Of a stretch of 9,185 nt of DNA, positions 1-7,004 are shown one piece after another (within the stretch, counting starts at the first letter, position 1; each line of letters starts with the position of its first letter). Position numbers and translations under genes: made by a program. The stretch spans positions 1-9,185 of the forward strand of contig UQRU01000085.1 in NCBI GenBank assembly GCA_900543475.1. The letters are read 5' to 3'. The stretch comes from an uncultured Eubacteriales bacterium. GTDB taxonomy: Bacteria > Bacillota > Clostridia > Christensenellales > CAG-138. The notes beneath the pieces were generated by a model. The model saw only the letters and a program-made list of their open reading frames with translations. It made no database searches and was not told the DNA's origin.

Positions 1-240
1 CGCCCCCCCCCCCCCCGGGGGGGGGGGGGCGGGCGCGGCCCCCCCCCCCCCCCCGGCCCCCAAACCGCCGCCGCCCCCCCCGCTGGGCCGATGGCCCTCC
101 CGCCGCCAGGCCCCGTCCCCCGCCGCGCCCGCCACGCGAGCCGCCCCCGATGGGCGGCTCGCCGCACGCTCCGCCGGGTTTCTACCCGCCTGGGCAGGGT
201 AAAACGGCGGCTTGCCCAGCCCTGCAACGGCAATACAGCG
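1..240. other. Gene-free left edge with C/G homopolymer runs
   Basis: No credible gene is present. Positions 3-16 are fourteen C, 17-29 thirteen G and 39-54 sixteen C, and the GC-only character continues to about position 180. Such runs at a contig end are typical of short-read artefact or collapsed low-complexity sequence, so this stretch should not be trusted. A perfect 11-bp hairpin (136-146 pairing with 152-162, loop CCGAT) lies inside it but has no T-tract, so it is not a convincing terminator. A 7-bp dyad, CTGGGCA/TGCCCAG (190-196 and 213-219), follows. Ordinary sequence with normal AT content begins around 225-240. The possible short ORF from 91 is a composition effect: it is rich in Pro and Arg and has no ribosome site. 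Confidence 0.75.
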
Positions 241-269
241 TTGACTTTTGCCTCTGGCCGTCATATAAT
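241..269 (+). promoter_or_regulatory. Consensus sigma-A promoter of glnN
   Basis: The -35 box TTGACT (241-246) and a perfect -10 box TATAAT (264-269) are separated by exactly 17 nt. Transcription should start near 276, giving a leader of about 80 nt before glnN. No other gene start lies between, so this is very probably the glnN promoter. Its near-perfect match predicts high expression unless an unseen regulator restrains it. Confidence 0.85.
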
Positions 270-300
270 TAGTGGATTGTTTTTATTGCCTTAGGACAGT

Positions 301-323
301 CCGGGGGCCAAAATTCCCCCTGG
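301..323 (+). promoter_or_regulatory. Hairpin in the glnN leader
   Basis: CCGGGGG (301-307) pairs with CCCCTGG (317-323) through 7 bp, one of them G-U, around a 9-nt loop. It sits in the predicted 5' leader, 20 nt upstream of the ribosome-binding region, and is followed by an AT-rich stretch (ACATTTTATTTTATAAA) but no clean T-run. It may stabilise the mRNA or be part of a nitrogen-responsive leader. Only one hairpin is visible, so the paired-hairpin pattern recognised by ANTAR antiterminators is not supported. Confidence 0.35.
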
Positions 324-355
324 AAATACATTTTATTTTATAAAGGAGAAGGACC

Positions 356-2431
<2,076 letters not shown>

Positions 2432-2444
2432 GCCCTGCAAATAG

Positions 2445-2477
2445 GCGCGCCGGGGAATTTTCCCCGGCGCGCTTTTT
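2445..2477 (+). terminator. Rho-independent terminator after glnN
   Basis: A perfect 11-bp GC stem (2445-2455 pairing with 2462-2472) with loop AATTTT is followed by TTTTT (2473-2477), 13 nt after the glnN stop. The minus-strand XRE gene ends 25 nt to the right, so the same stem could end that transcript too, though the T-tract on that strand (TATTTG) is weak. Confidence 0.92.
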
Positions 2478-2501
2478 GCCTGCTTCTGTTCTAGTCTTTG
2501 G

Positions 2502-2702
2502 CTATTTATCCCCCTCCAGGAAAAAGATCTCCTCCACCGGCCGGCCCAGCAGCTTTGCGATCTTCATGGCGAGTTCCAGGGTGGGGTTGTATTTGTCGTT
2601 TTCAATGGCGATGATGGTCTGCCGGCTGGTGCCCAAGGCTTGGGCCATATCCTCCTGCCGGAGCCCCGCCTGCTTGCGCAATTGTTTGATGATGTTTCGC
2701 AT
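2502..2702 (-). CDS. Small XRE/Cro-type transcriptional regulator
   Basis: This is a 66-residue, single-domain DNA-binding protein. Nearly its whole length is the lambda-repressor-like helix-turn-helix fold: the recognition region QEDMAQALGTSRQTIIAIEN (16-35), then NPTLELAMKIAKLLGRPVEEIFF (39-61), which matches the classic HTH_3 pattern. There is no sensor or oligomerisation domain, so it probably acts as a simple dimeric repressor. It is the second gene of a minus-strand pair, starting 6 nt after the stop of the membrane-protein gene. I see no strong Shine-Dalgarno of its own, so translational coupling is likely. Two matching 22-bp dyads around the operon promoter (3075-3096, 3120-3141) are plausible targets, implying autorepression. 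Small HTH genes paired with small membrane proteins are common in Firmicutes, usually with unknown function. Confidence 0.92.
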   Translation of the reverse strand: MRNIIKQLRKQAGLRQEDMAQALGTSRQTIIAIENDKYNPTLELAMKIAKLLGRPVEEIFFLEGDK

Positions 2703-2708
2703 GGCAGC

Positions 2709-3041
2709 TTAGTTCCGTATGACAAAATACGCCCCCACCGATAAGAGGATCGCCGTAATGACCACCGTCAAAAGGATGGTCCTGGCCAGCCGGTTTGGGG
2801 CCTGGTATTCCGCATCCCCTTCCACCATCTTCTGGTTCATGGCCACCTGGGAAAAGCTCTGCACGCTCACCCCCAGGCACAGGATCTGCGCGGGCAAAGG
2901 CGCATACGCCTCCCCCCGGAAAAACGTCTGCCAACAATTATACAACACCCAAAGGGCCAGCGCCAACACAATGGCCCGGTATCCCCGCTCCTCCGAAAGC
3001 AGCTGGATCTGGCGGTCCATTTCATCCATTCTTTTCTTCAT
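2709..3041 (-). CDS. Small three-helix membrane protein paired with XRE regulator
   Basis: I do not recognise a functional family. The 110-residue product has a charged N-terminus (MKKRMDEMDRQIQLLSEERG) and three likely membrane helices at about 22-41, 47-67 and 87-108; the last reaches the C-terminus, which ends in IRN. No catalytic motif or signal peptide is apparent. The size, the charged N-terminal segment and the adjacent small XRE gene recall the uncharacterised membrane DUF proteins found with such regulators in Firmicutes; DUF6773 is my uncertain guess. Its start is supported by a purine-rich site (GGAGAGAGAGGA on the minus strand) just upstream of ATG. It is the first gene of the operon, driven by the promoter at 3100-3127. 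It might sense an envelope signal or sequester the regulator, but that is inference. Confidence 0.82.
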   Translation of the reverse strand: MKKRMDEMDRQIQLLSEERGYRAIVLALALWVLYNCWQTFFRGEAYAPLPAQILCLGVSVQSFSQVAMNQKMVEGDAEYQAPNRLARTILLTVVITAILLSVGAYFVIRN

Positions 3042-3074
3042 ATTAAATCCTCTCTCTCCTGGTCAATCATAAAA

Positions 3075-3096
3075 AATGTAAAAAGCTCTTTACATT
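3075..3096 (-). promoter_or_regulatory. Operator O1 over the XRE-operon start site
   Basis: A 22-bp dyad with 8-bp arms AATGTAAA (3075-3082) and TTTACATT (3089-3096) around a 6-bp centre AAGCTC. The arms extend to 10 bp at 3073-3098. It begins 3 bp after the -10 box of the minus-strand promoter and covers the predicted start (about 3093), an ideal place for repression. Confidence 0.7.
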
Positions 3097-3099
3097 TTG

Positions 3100-3127
3100 A
3101 TTATAACCCACCTCTATAAAATGTCAA
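3100..3127 (-). promoter_or_regulatory. Promoter of membrane protein-XRE operon
   Basis: Read on the minus strand, TTGACA (3127-3122) and TATAAT (3105-3100) are both perfect sigma-A hexamers separated by 16 nt. The predicted start is near 3093, about 50 nt before the membrane-protein ATG. The -35 box is embedded in operator O2, and O1 lies just past the -10 box. Confidence 0.85.
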
Positions 3128-3141
3128 GAGCTTTTTACATT
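3120..3141 (-). promoter_or_regulatory. Operator O2 over the XRE-operon -35 box
   Basis: Read on the minus strand (3141 to 3120), this 22-bp element matches O1 at 21 of 22 positions. The single change (T to G) creates the G of the TTGACA -35 box. The two sites are centred 45 bp apart, in opposite orientation, and flank the -10 box. Two near-identical dyads on one promoter strongly suggest a shared binding protein, most simply the XRE protein encoded by the operon. Confidence 0.7.
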
Positions 3142-3441
3142 ATTCCTTTGCCCCAGCTGCCCCTGCCCCGGGCGCGCAGGGTTGCCCAGCAAAATCCCAA
3201 TGAATGGGGCTTCCAAAACAGATGACGTCTTTACCCTCGGCCCGTTGCAAAATCCAGCCCTACCAGCAGGGGATTTTTCCTTGCCGGCCAAGGAAAATCC
3301 GTAAGTCCGACCTGTAATTGCGCTTTCTTTCGCCCCTGGCGGCCCGGTCATACGGTCCCGCGCTTTTTTGCAAGATTATAATTTTGCAATTTCATTTTGC
3401 GGATTTCAAGAATAATTCACATTCATTTCCGGCGGTTTGTA
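3142..3441. other. Gene-free spacer with hairpins upstream of gdhA
   Basis: No gene is supported here. The two short ORFs (minus strand 3124-3351; plus strand from 3318) have no convincing ribosome site and cross the promoters. Structures seen: a 12-bp bulged hairpin, GGATTTTTCCTTG (3271-3283) with CAAGGAAAATCC (3289-3300) and loop CCGGC, without a T-tract on either strand; and an AT-rich 22-bp quasi-palindrome at 3368-3389, listed separately. The rest shows no pattern I can interpret. Confidence 0.6.
3368..3389. promoter_or_regulatory. 22-bp quasi-palindrome upstream of gdhA promoter
   Basis: The halves TTGCAAGATTA (3368-3378) and TAATTTTGCAA (3379-3389) are reverse complements except at one position (G3374 against T3383). 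The centre lies about 63 bp upstream of the gdhA -35 box, a typical activator or upstream-repressor position. I do not recognise the consensus; a chance AT-rich dyad remains possible. Confidence 0.4.
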
Positions 3442-3470
3442 TTGACAGATTTGCTCCTGGGAATTATGAT
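3442..3470 (+). promoter_or_regulatory. Sigma-A promoter of gdhA, flanked by inverted repeat
   Basis: TTGACA (3442-3447) and TATGAT (3465-3470) are separated by 17 nt, with a predicted start near 3477 and a leader of roughly 87 nt. An 8-bp perfect inverted repeat, GTTTGTAT (3435-3442) and ATACAAAC (3469-3476), brackets the promoter, touching the -35 box on one side and the -10 box and start site on the other. It could be an operator. The leader also carries a small hairpin, CCCGC/GCGGG (3519-3523 with 3527-3531). Confidence 0.8.
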
Positions 3471-3563
3471 ACAAACATAGACATGCAATTTTTCCTTCTT
3501 TTTTTTGCCTATCTTTTCCCCGCCCAGCGGGAATGAATAACCAACCATGTGTGGAGGTAACGA

Positions 3564-4910
3564 ATGAACGCGTACATTGAATCAGTTTTGGAAAAGGTAA
3601 AACAGCGTGACGCCAACGAGCCGGAGTTCATCCAAACCGTAGAAGAAGTCCTCACCAGCCTGGAGCCTGTGATCAATCAACACCCCGAATATGAAAAGAT
3701 GGGCCTGCTGGAGCGGCTCACCGAGCCGGAGCGCACCATCGAGTTCCGGGTGACCTGGGCGGACGACGCCGGCAAGGTCCATGTAAACCGGGGCTATCGG
3801 GTGCAGTTCAACAGCGCCATCGGCCCCTACAAAGGCGGCCTGCGCTTTGCCTCCCACGTTAACCTCTCCGTGATGAAGTTCCTGGGCTTTGAACAAACCT
3901 TCAAAAACAGCCTCACCTCCCTGCCTATGGGCGGCGGTAAGGGCGGTTCCGATTTCGATCCCAACGGCAAGAGCGATGCGGAGATCATGCGGTTCTGCCA
4001 GGCCTTTATGACCGAGCTCCAGCGGCACATCGGCCCCAATGTGGACGTGCCCGCCGGCGACATCGGCGTAGGCGGCCGGGAGATCGGCTATCTATTCGGC
4101 CAGTATAAGCGCATCCGGGGCGCCTATGAAAACGGCGTGCTCACCGGCAAGGGCATGTCCTACGGCGGCAGCCTGATCCGTCCCGAGGCCACCGGCTTTG
4201 GCGCCATCTACTATGTATGCGAAGTGCTGGAGCACGAGAAGGATACCATCGCCGGCAAGACCATCGCCATTTCCGGCTTTGGCAACGTGGCCTGGGGCGT
4301 AGCCACCAAGGCGGCCCAGCTGGGGGCCAAGGTGGTCACCCTGGCCGGCCCCGACGGCTATATCTACGACGCGGAAGGCGTCACCACCCAGGAGAAGCTG
4401 GACTACATGCTCACCATGCGCAATTCCGGCCGCAACAAGGTGCAGGATTATGCGGATAAGTTCGGCGTGCCCTTCTTCCCCGGCCAGAAGCCCTGGGGCC
4501 AGAAGGCGGACATTTGTATGCCCTGCGCCTACCAGAACGAGATCGGCATGAAGGAAGCCGAGCAGATCCTGGCCAACGGCACCAAGTACTACATCGAAGT
4601 GGCCAATATGCCCACCACCAACGAGGCCCTGTACTTCCTCATGGGCAAGGGCCTGATCGTGGCCCCCTCCAAGGCGGTGAACGCAGGCGGCGTGTCCGTA
4701 TCCGGCCTGGAGATGAGCCAGAACTCCGAGCGTCTGGCCTGGAGCGCCGAAGAGGTGGATAAGCAGCTGCACACCATCATGAAGAACATCCACGCGGCCT
4801 CCGTCCAGGCGGCGGAGGAGTGCGGCCTGGGCTATAACCTGGTGGCCGGCGCCAACCTGGCGGGCTTCAAGAAGGTGGCCGACGCCATGATGGCCCAGGG
4901 CTTGGTCTAA
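3564..4910 (+). CDS. gdhA: Glutamate dehydrogenase, probably NAD-dependent
   Basis: This hexameric cytoplasmic enzyme interconverts glutamate with 2-oxoglutarate plus ammonium. The 448-residue length is that of the small bacterial GDH family. Visible motifs are the substrate loop GPYKGGLRF (87-95, K90), the catalytic LPMGGGKGGSDFDP (120-133, K126), PAGDIG (163-168, D166) and the dinucleotide fold ISGFGNVAWG (236-245). F239, P263 and D264 (GFGN; AGPDGYIYD) correspond, by my recollection, to F238, P262 and D263 of the Clostridium symbiosum NAD-linked enzyme, whereas NADP enzymes such as E. coli GdhA have GSGN and a Ser-rich segment. The 'NADP-specific' label usually given to this family may therefore be wrong here. 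GGAGG (3553-3557), 6 nt before ATG, fixes the start. It has its own promoter and terminators and appears intact. Confidence 0.96.
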   Translation: MNAYIESVLEKVKQRDANEPEFIQTVEEVLTSLEPVINQHPEYEKMGLLERLTEPERTIEFRVTWADDAGKVHVNRGYRVQFNSAIGPYKGGLRFASHVNLSVMKFLGFEQTFKNSLTSLPMGGGKGGSDFDPNGKSDAEIMRFCQAFMTELQRHIGPNVDVPAGDIGVGGREIGYLFGQYKRIRGAYENGVLTGKGMSYGGSLIRPEATGFGAIYYVCEVLEHEKDTIAGKTIAISGFGNVAWGVATKAAQLGAKVVTLAGPDGYIYDAEGVTTQEKLDYMLTMRNSGRNKVQDYADKFGVPFFPGQKPWGQKADICMPCAYQNEIGMKEAEQILANGTKYYIEVANMPTTNEALYFLMGKGLIVAPSKAVNAGGVSVSGLEMSQNSERLAWSAEEVDKQLHTIMKNIHAASVQAAEECGLGYNLVAGANLAGFKKVADAMMAQGLV

Positions 4911-4940
4911 TCCACTCCCAGGTCTTTCAGCAAACCGCCA

Positions 4941-4974
4941 ATGCCGGCAGCCATGCTGCCGGCATGTTTATGTT
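4941..4974 (+). terminator. Terminator-like hairpin after gdhA
   Basis: A perfect 10-bp stem, ATGCCGGCAG (4941-4950) with CTGCCGGCAT (4956-4965) and loop CCATG, lies 30 nt past the gdhA stop. It is followed by GTTTATGTT, a weak T-tract. It probably acts as a first terminator or an mRNA 3'-end stabiliser, backed by the stronger one at 5035-5073. Confidence 0.65.
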
Positions 4975-5034
4975 CGCTTAGTTTTCTTTTGGTTTGTCCC
5001 CTTTGCGATCTTTCCCTTTGCGGGTCTTGGGCCC

Positions 5035-5073
5035 AAAAAGCCCCTGGGTGTTTCACAGCCCAGGGGCTTTTTT
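5035..5073. terminator. Bidirectional terminator between gdhA and MATE gene
   Basis: A 14-bp stem (AAAAAGCCCCTGGG at 5035-5048 pairing with 5059-5072) with a 10-nt loop has T-runs on both strands: TTTTTT at 5068-5073 on plus and TTTTT opposite 5035-5039 on minus. It lies 14 nt past the stop of the convergent MATE gene and can end both transcripts. Confidence 0.92.
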
Positions 5074-5086
5074 CTATGCGGCGGTT

Positions 5087-6490
5087 TCAAGCCTTCGTCC
5101 CGCTGTCTGCACAGCCTAGGCTGTGGGTCAGGCCCCTTCCGGCGCCTGGTTTTTTTTTGCGCAACCGCCCGCACTCCCAAATGCTCATGGGTAAGGTCAG
5201 GCAGAAGGTGAACGCGTCCGCCACCGGCTGGGCCAGCTGGATGCCCAATAGGCCCAATGCACTGGCCAGCACCAGCAGGATCGGCAGGAAAAACAGCCCT
5301 TGCCGGGCAATGGACAGCAGGGAAGCAAAGCCCGCCGCCCCGATGTTTTGAAAGAGCATATTGGCGATGATCACATATCCCATCAAGGGTAGGGTGATGC
5401 ACTGGAAGCGAAGGGCCGGGGTGCCGATGGCGGTCACCGCCGGATCGTCCCGGAACAGGCCCACCAGGGGCTGGGCAAAAAGCAGGCCCAAAGCAGCCAG
5501 CAGCACCAGGGATAGCACAGCGGTCTTGATGCAAAACCCATAGCCCTCCAGCACCCGGTCAAACCGGCCCGCCCCGTAGTTGAAGCCGCATACCGGCTGA
5601 TAGCCTTGCCCAAAGCCCAACACCGCAGAGTTGGCAAAGCTCATCAGCCGGGAAACGATGGCCATGGCCGCAATGGCCGCATCCCCATAATCCCGGGCGG
5701 CCCAGTTGAGGGCGATGGCGGCGGTAGCGCTCAACAGCTGCCGGGCCATGGAGGGGAACCCGGTGCGCAGGATCTCCCAAGCCGCCGCCCGGGTCAGGGC
5801 GAAATCCCGGAACCGGATGGGAAGATTGCCCCCCCGGGTGCAGCCATAAAGCAAGATGCAAAAACTGCAAAACTGGCTGAGCATGGTGGCCAACCCCGCC
5901 CCAGCGGTACCCATATCCAAAACGAAAATGAAGATGGGGTCCAGCACAATGTTGATCAGCGCCCCGGCCATGATGCCGAACATGCCGTTTTTCGGGCTCC
6001 CCTGGAACCGAAGCTGGTTATTGAGCGTTAAGGACGCCGCCATAAAGGGGGTGCCGATGAGGATATATTGCATATACCCGCAGGCATGGGGCAAAATGGT
6101 TTCCGTAGCCCCCAGGAGCCGGGCCAGGTCTTCCATGAAGATGAGCCCCACCACGGCAATTACCACGCCTACCCCAAAACAGCAGAAAAACCCTGTGGAT
6201 AGCAGATGGGATGCCTCCTCCTGCCGTTGCTCCCCCAGGGCCCTGGATATGGCGTTGCCGGAACCTTGGCCAAAAAAAAGCCCCGTGGCCATGATGATGG
6301 CCATGAGGGAAAATACCACCCCCACCGCACCGGTGGCGCTGGTGCCGATAAACCCCACGAAATAGGTATCTACCATATTATAGATGGCCGTGACCAACAT
6401 GCTGGCCATGCTGGGCACCGCCATGCGGAGAATCAAACCCTTGAGCGGACTTTGGGTCATTTGAATAAACCGGTCTTGCTCCACGTGCAT
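5087..6490 (-). CDS. MATE-family multidrug efflux transporter
   Basis: A 467-residue membrane protein predicted to export drugs or other cationic or aromatic compounds in exchange for Na+ or H+. The sequence is an alternation of about 12 hydrophobic helices. MATE-like features include the repeated QGSGNAISRALG (75-86) and GFGQGYQPVCGFNYGA (292-307), NIVLDPIFIF (180-189) and the C-terminal LAQPVADAFTF (419-429), resembling the MepA/DinF-like branch. I chose the ATG at 6490 rather than 6559 because GGAAAGGAAGG on the minus strand precedes it directly and the extra 23 residues look non-coding. The last 20 residues follow a run of nine A (plus-strand T, 5150-5158; codons KKK 445-447) and look unconserved, so a one-base error or slippage there could give a shorter C-terminus. 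It diverges from the GntR-ABC operon and may share its regulator. Substrate unknown. Confidence 0.93.
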   Translation of the reverse strand: MHVEQDRFIQMTQSPLKGLILRMAVPSMASMLVTAIYNMVDTYFVGFIGTSATGAVGVVFSLMAIIMATGLFFGQGSGNAISRALGEQRQEEASHLLSTGFFCCFGVGVVIAVVGLIFMEDLARLLGATETILPHACGYMQYILIGTPFMAASLTLNNQLRFQGSPKNGMFGIMAGALINIVLDPIFIFVLDMGTAGAGLATMLSQFCSFCILLYGCTRGGNLPIRFRDFALTRAAAWEILRTGFPSMARQLLSATAAIALNWAARDYGDAAIAAMAIVSRLMSFANSAVLGFGQGYQPVCGFNYGAGRFDRVLEGYGFCIKTAVLSLVLLAALGLLFAQPLVGLFRDDPAVTAIGTPALRFQCITLPLMGYVIIANMLFQNIGAAGFASLLSIARQGLFFLPILLVLASALGLLGIQLAQPVADAFTFCLTLPMSIWECGRLRKKKPGAGRGLTHSLGCADSGTKA

Positions 6491-6509
6491 CCTTCCTTTC
6501 CTCTTAATA

Positions 6510-6515
6510 AGTATA
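6510..6515 (-). promoter_or_regulatory. Possible -10 box of MATE gene
   Basis: On the minus strand TATACT (6515-6510) lies 20 nt upstream of the MATE start, with only a weak -35 candidate (TATGCA, 17 nt upstream). The overlapping plus-strand 10-mer TAAGTATAAC (6508-6517) matches TAACTATAAC (6583-6592) in the GntR promoter at 9 of 10 positions, hinting at a shared repressor site. The short leader makes this assignment tentative. Confidence 0.35.
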
Positions 6516-6544
6516 ACGCGCCAATAAAAATTTGCATAGACGGG

Positions 6545-6572
6545 TTGACAAAATTCCAAACGTTGCTATACT
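6545..6572 (+). promoter_or_regulatory. Promoter of gntR-ABC operon
   Basis: TTGACA (6545-6550) and TATACT (6567-6572) are separated by 16 nt. The start should fall near 6579, about 39 nt before the repressor ATG. No other promoter is apparent before the ABC genes, so this one likely serves the whole operon. Confidence 0.8.
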
Positions 6573-6602
6573 GTTATTGTATTAACTATAACACTTATAA
6601 CA
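6572..6602 (+). promoter_or_regulatory. Putative GntR operator over operon start site
   Basis: The stretch just past the -10 box is rich in related half-sites: TGTTAT (6572-6577) mirrored by ATAACA (6588-6593), GTATTA (6579-6584) mirrored imperfectly by TAACAC (6589-6594), and a further TTATAACA (6595-6602). YtrA-type repressors usually bind AT-rich dyads over their own promoters, so autorepression is the simplest reading. The exact dyad axis is ambiguous. Confidence 0.5.
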
Positions 6603-6617
6603 GAAAGGACAGTGGCT

Positions 6618-7004
6618 ATGAAGCTGGTACTCTCGCCAACCGGGGATTCGCCCATTTACGCCCAGCTCAAGGCCCAGATCCAGGCTGCCATTTTCTCCGG
6701 GGAACTCCAAGAAGGGGAGGCCCTGCCCAGCCTGCGGGCGGTGGCAAAGGAGCTGCGCATCAGCGTGCTGACGGTGACCCGGGCCTATACGGAATTGGAG
6801 CAGGAGGGCTTTGTGACCAACATCCAGGGCAAGGGCTGCTTTGTGCGGCGGGCGGACAACGCCCTGCTGCAGGAGCAGCGGGTGCGCCAGGCGGAGGAAC
6901 GGCTGCAGGAGGGCATCCGCCTGGCCAAGCAGGCGGGCCTGGACCCGGCGGGGATCCGGCAGCTGCTGGACATTCTATTACAGGAAGAAGGAGCGGAAGT
7001 ATGA
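6618..7004 (+). CDS. GntR-family repressor, YtrA subfamily
   Basis: A 128-residue regulator. Residues about 10-77 form the GntR winged helix: SPIYAQLKAQIQAAIFSGEL (11-30), LPSLRAVAKELRISVLTVTR (36-55) and the wing GFVTNIQGKGCFV (64-76). Only a short helical tail (about 80-128) follows instead of a ligand-binding domain, which defines the YtrA type. Such repressors sit in front of ABC exporter genes and respond to cell-envelope antibiotics or peptides; a known example is PmtR of Staphylococcus. The ATG at 6618 is preferred over GTG at 6612 because AGAAAGGA (6602-6609) is then 8 nt away rather than 2. Its stop overlaps the ABC ATPase start (ATGA), indicating translational coupling. Putative operators cover its promoter. 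Confidence 0.94.
   Translation: MKLVLSPTGDSPIYAQLKAQIQAAIFSGELQEGEALPSLRAVAKELRISVLTVTRAYTELEQEGFVTNIQGKGCFVRRADNALLQEQRVRQAEERLQEGIRLAKQAGLDPAGIRQLLDILLQEEGAEV

Noticed and set aside
3075..3141. Reading the TGTAA/TTACA dyads as GlnR/TnrA nitrogen boxes
   Set aside because: The known box has a 7-bp spacer between TGTNA and TNACA; both dyads here have 8 bp, and they sit on the XRE operon promoter rather than on glnN or gdhA.
3318..3536. A 72-codon plus-strand ORF upstream of gdhA
   Set aside because: It spans the gdhA promoter and leader, lacks a ribosome site and has no recognisable sequence.
4092..4793. A 233-codon minus-strand frame inside gdhA
   Set aside because: It shadows a well-conserved gene; the composition is Gly/His/Leu-rich without any recognisable domain.
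4968..5534. A 188-codon minus-strand ORF overlapping the end of the MATE gene
   Set aside because: It runs through the bidirectional terminator and is out of frame with the transporter; Pro/Gly/Arg-rich composition indicates a shadow.
5087..6559. Longer MATE start at 6559
   Set aside because: The extra 23 residues have no family resemblance and cover the intergenic promoter zone. The ATG at 6490 is preceded by GGAAAGGAAGG.
6206..7000. Upstream extension of the ABC ATPase reading frame
   Set aside because: It runs antisense through the MATE gene, then out of frame through gntR. The ATG at 7001 has a good ribosome site and family-typical N-terminus.
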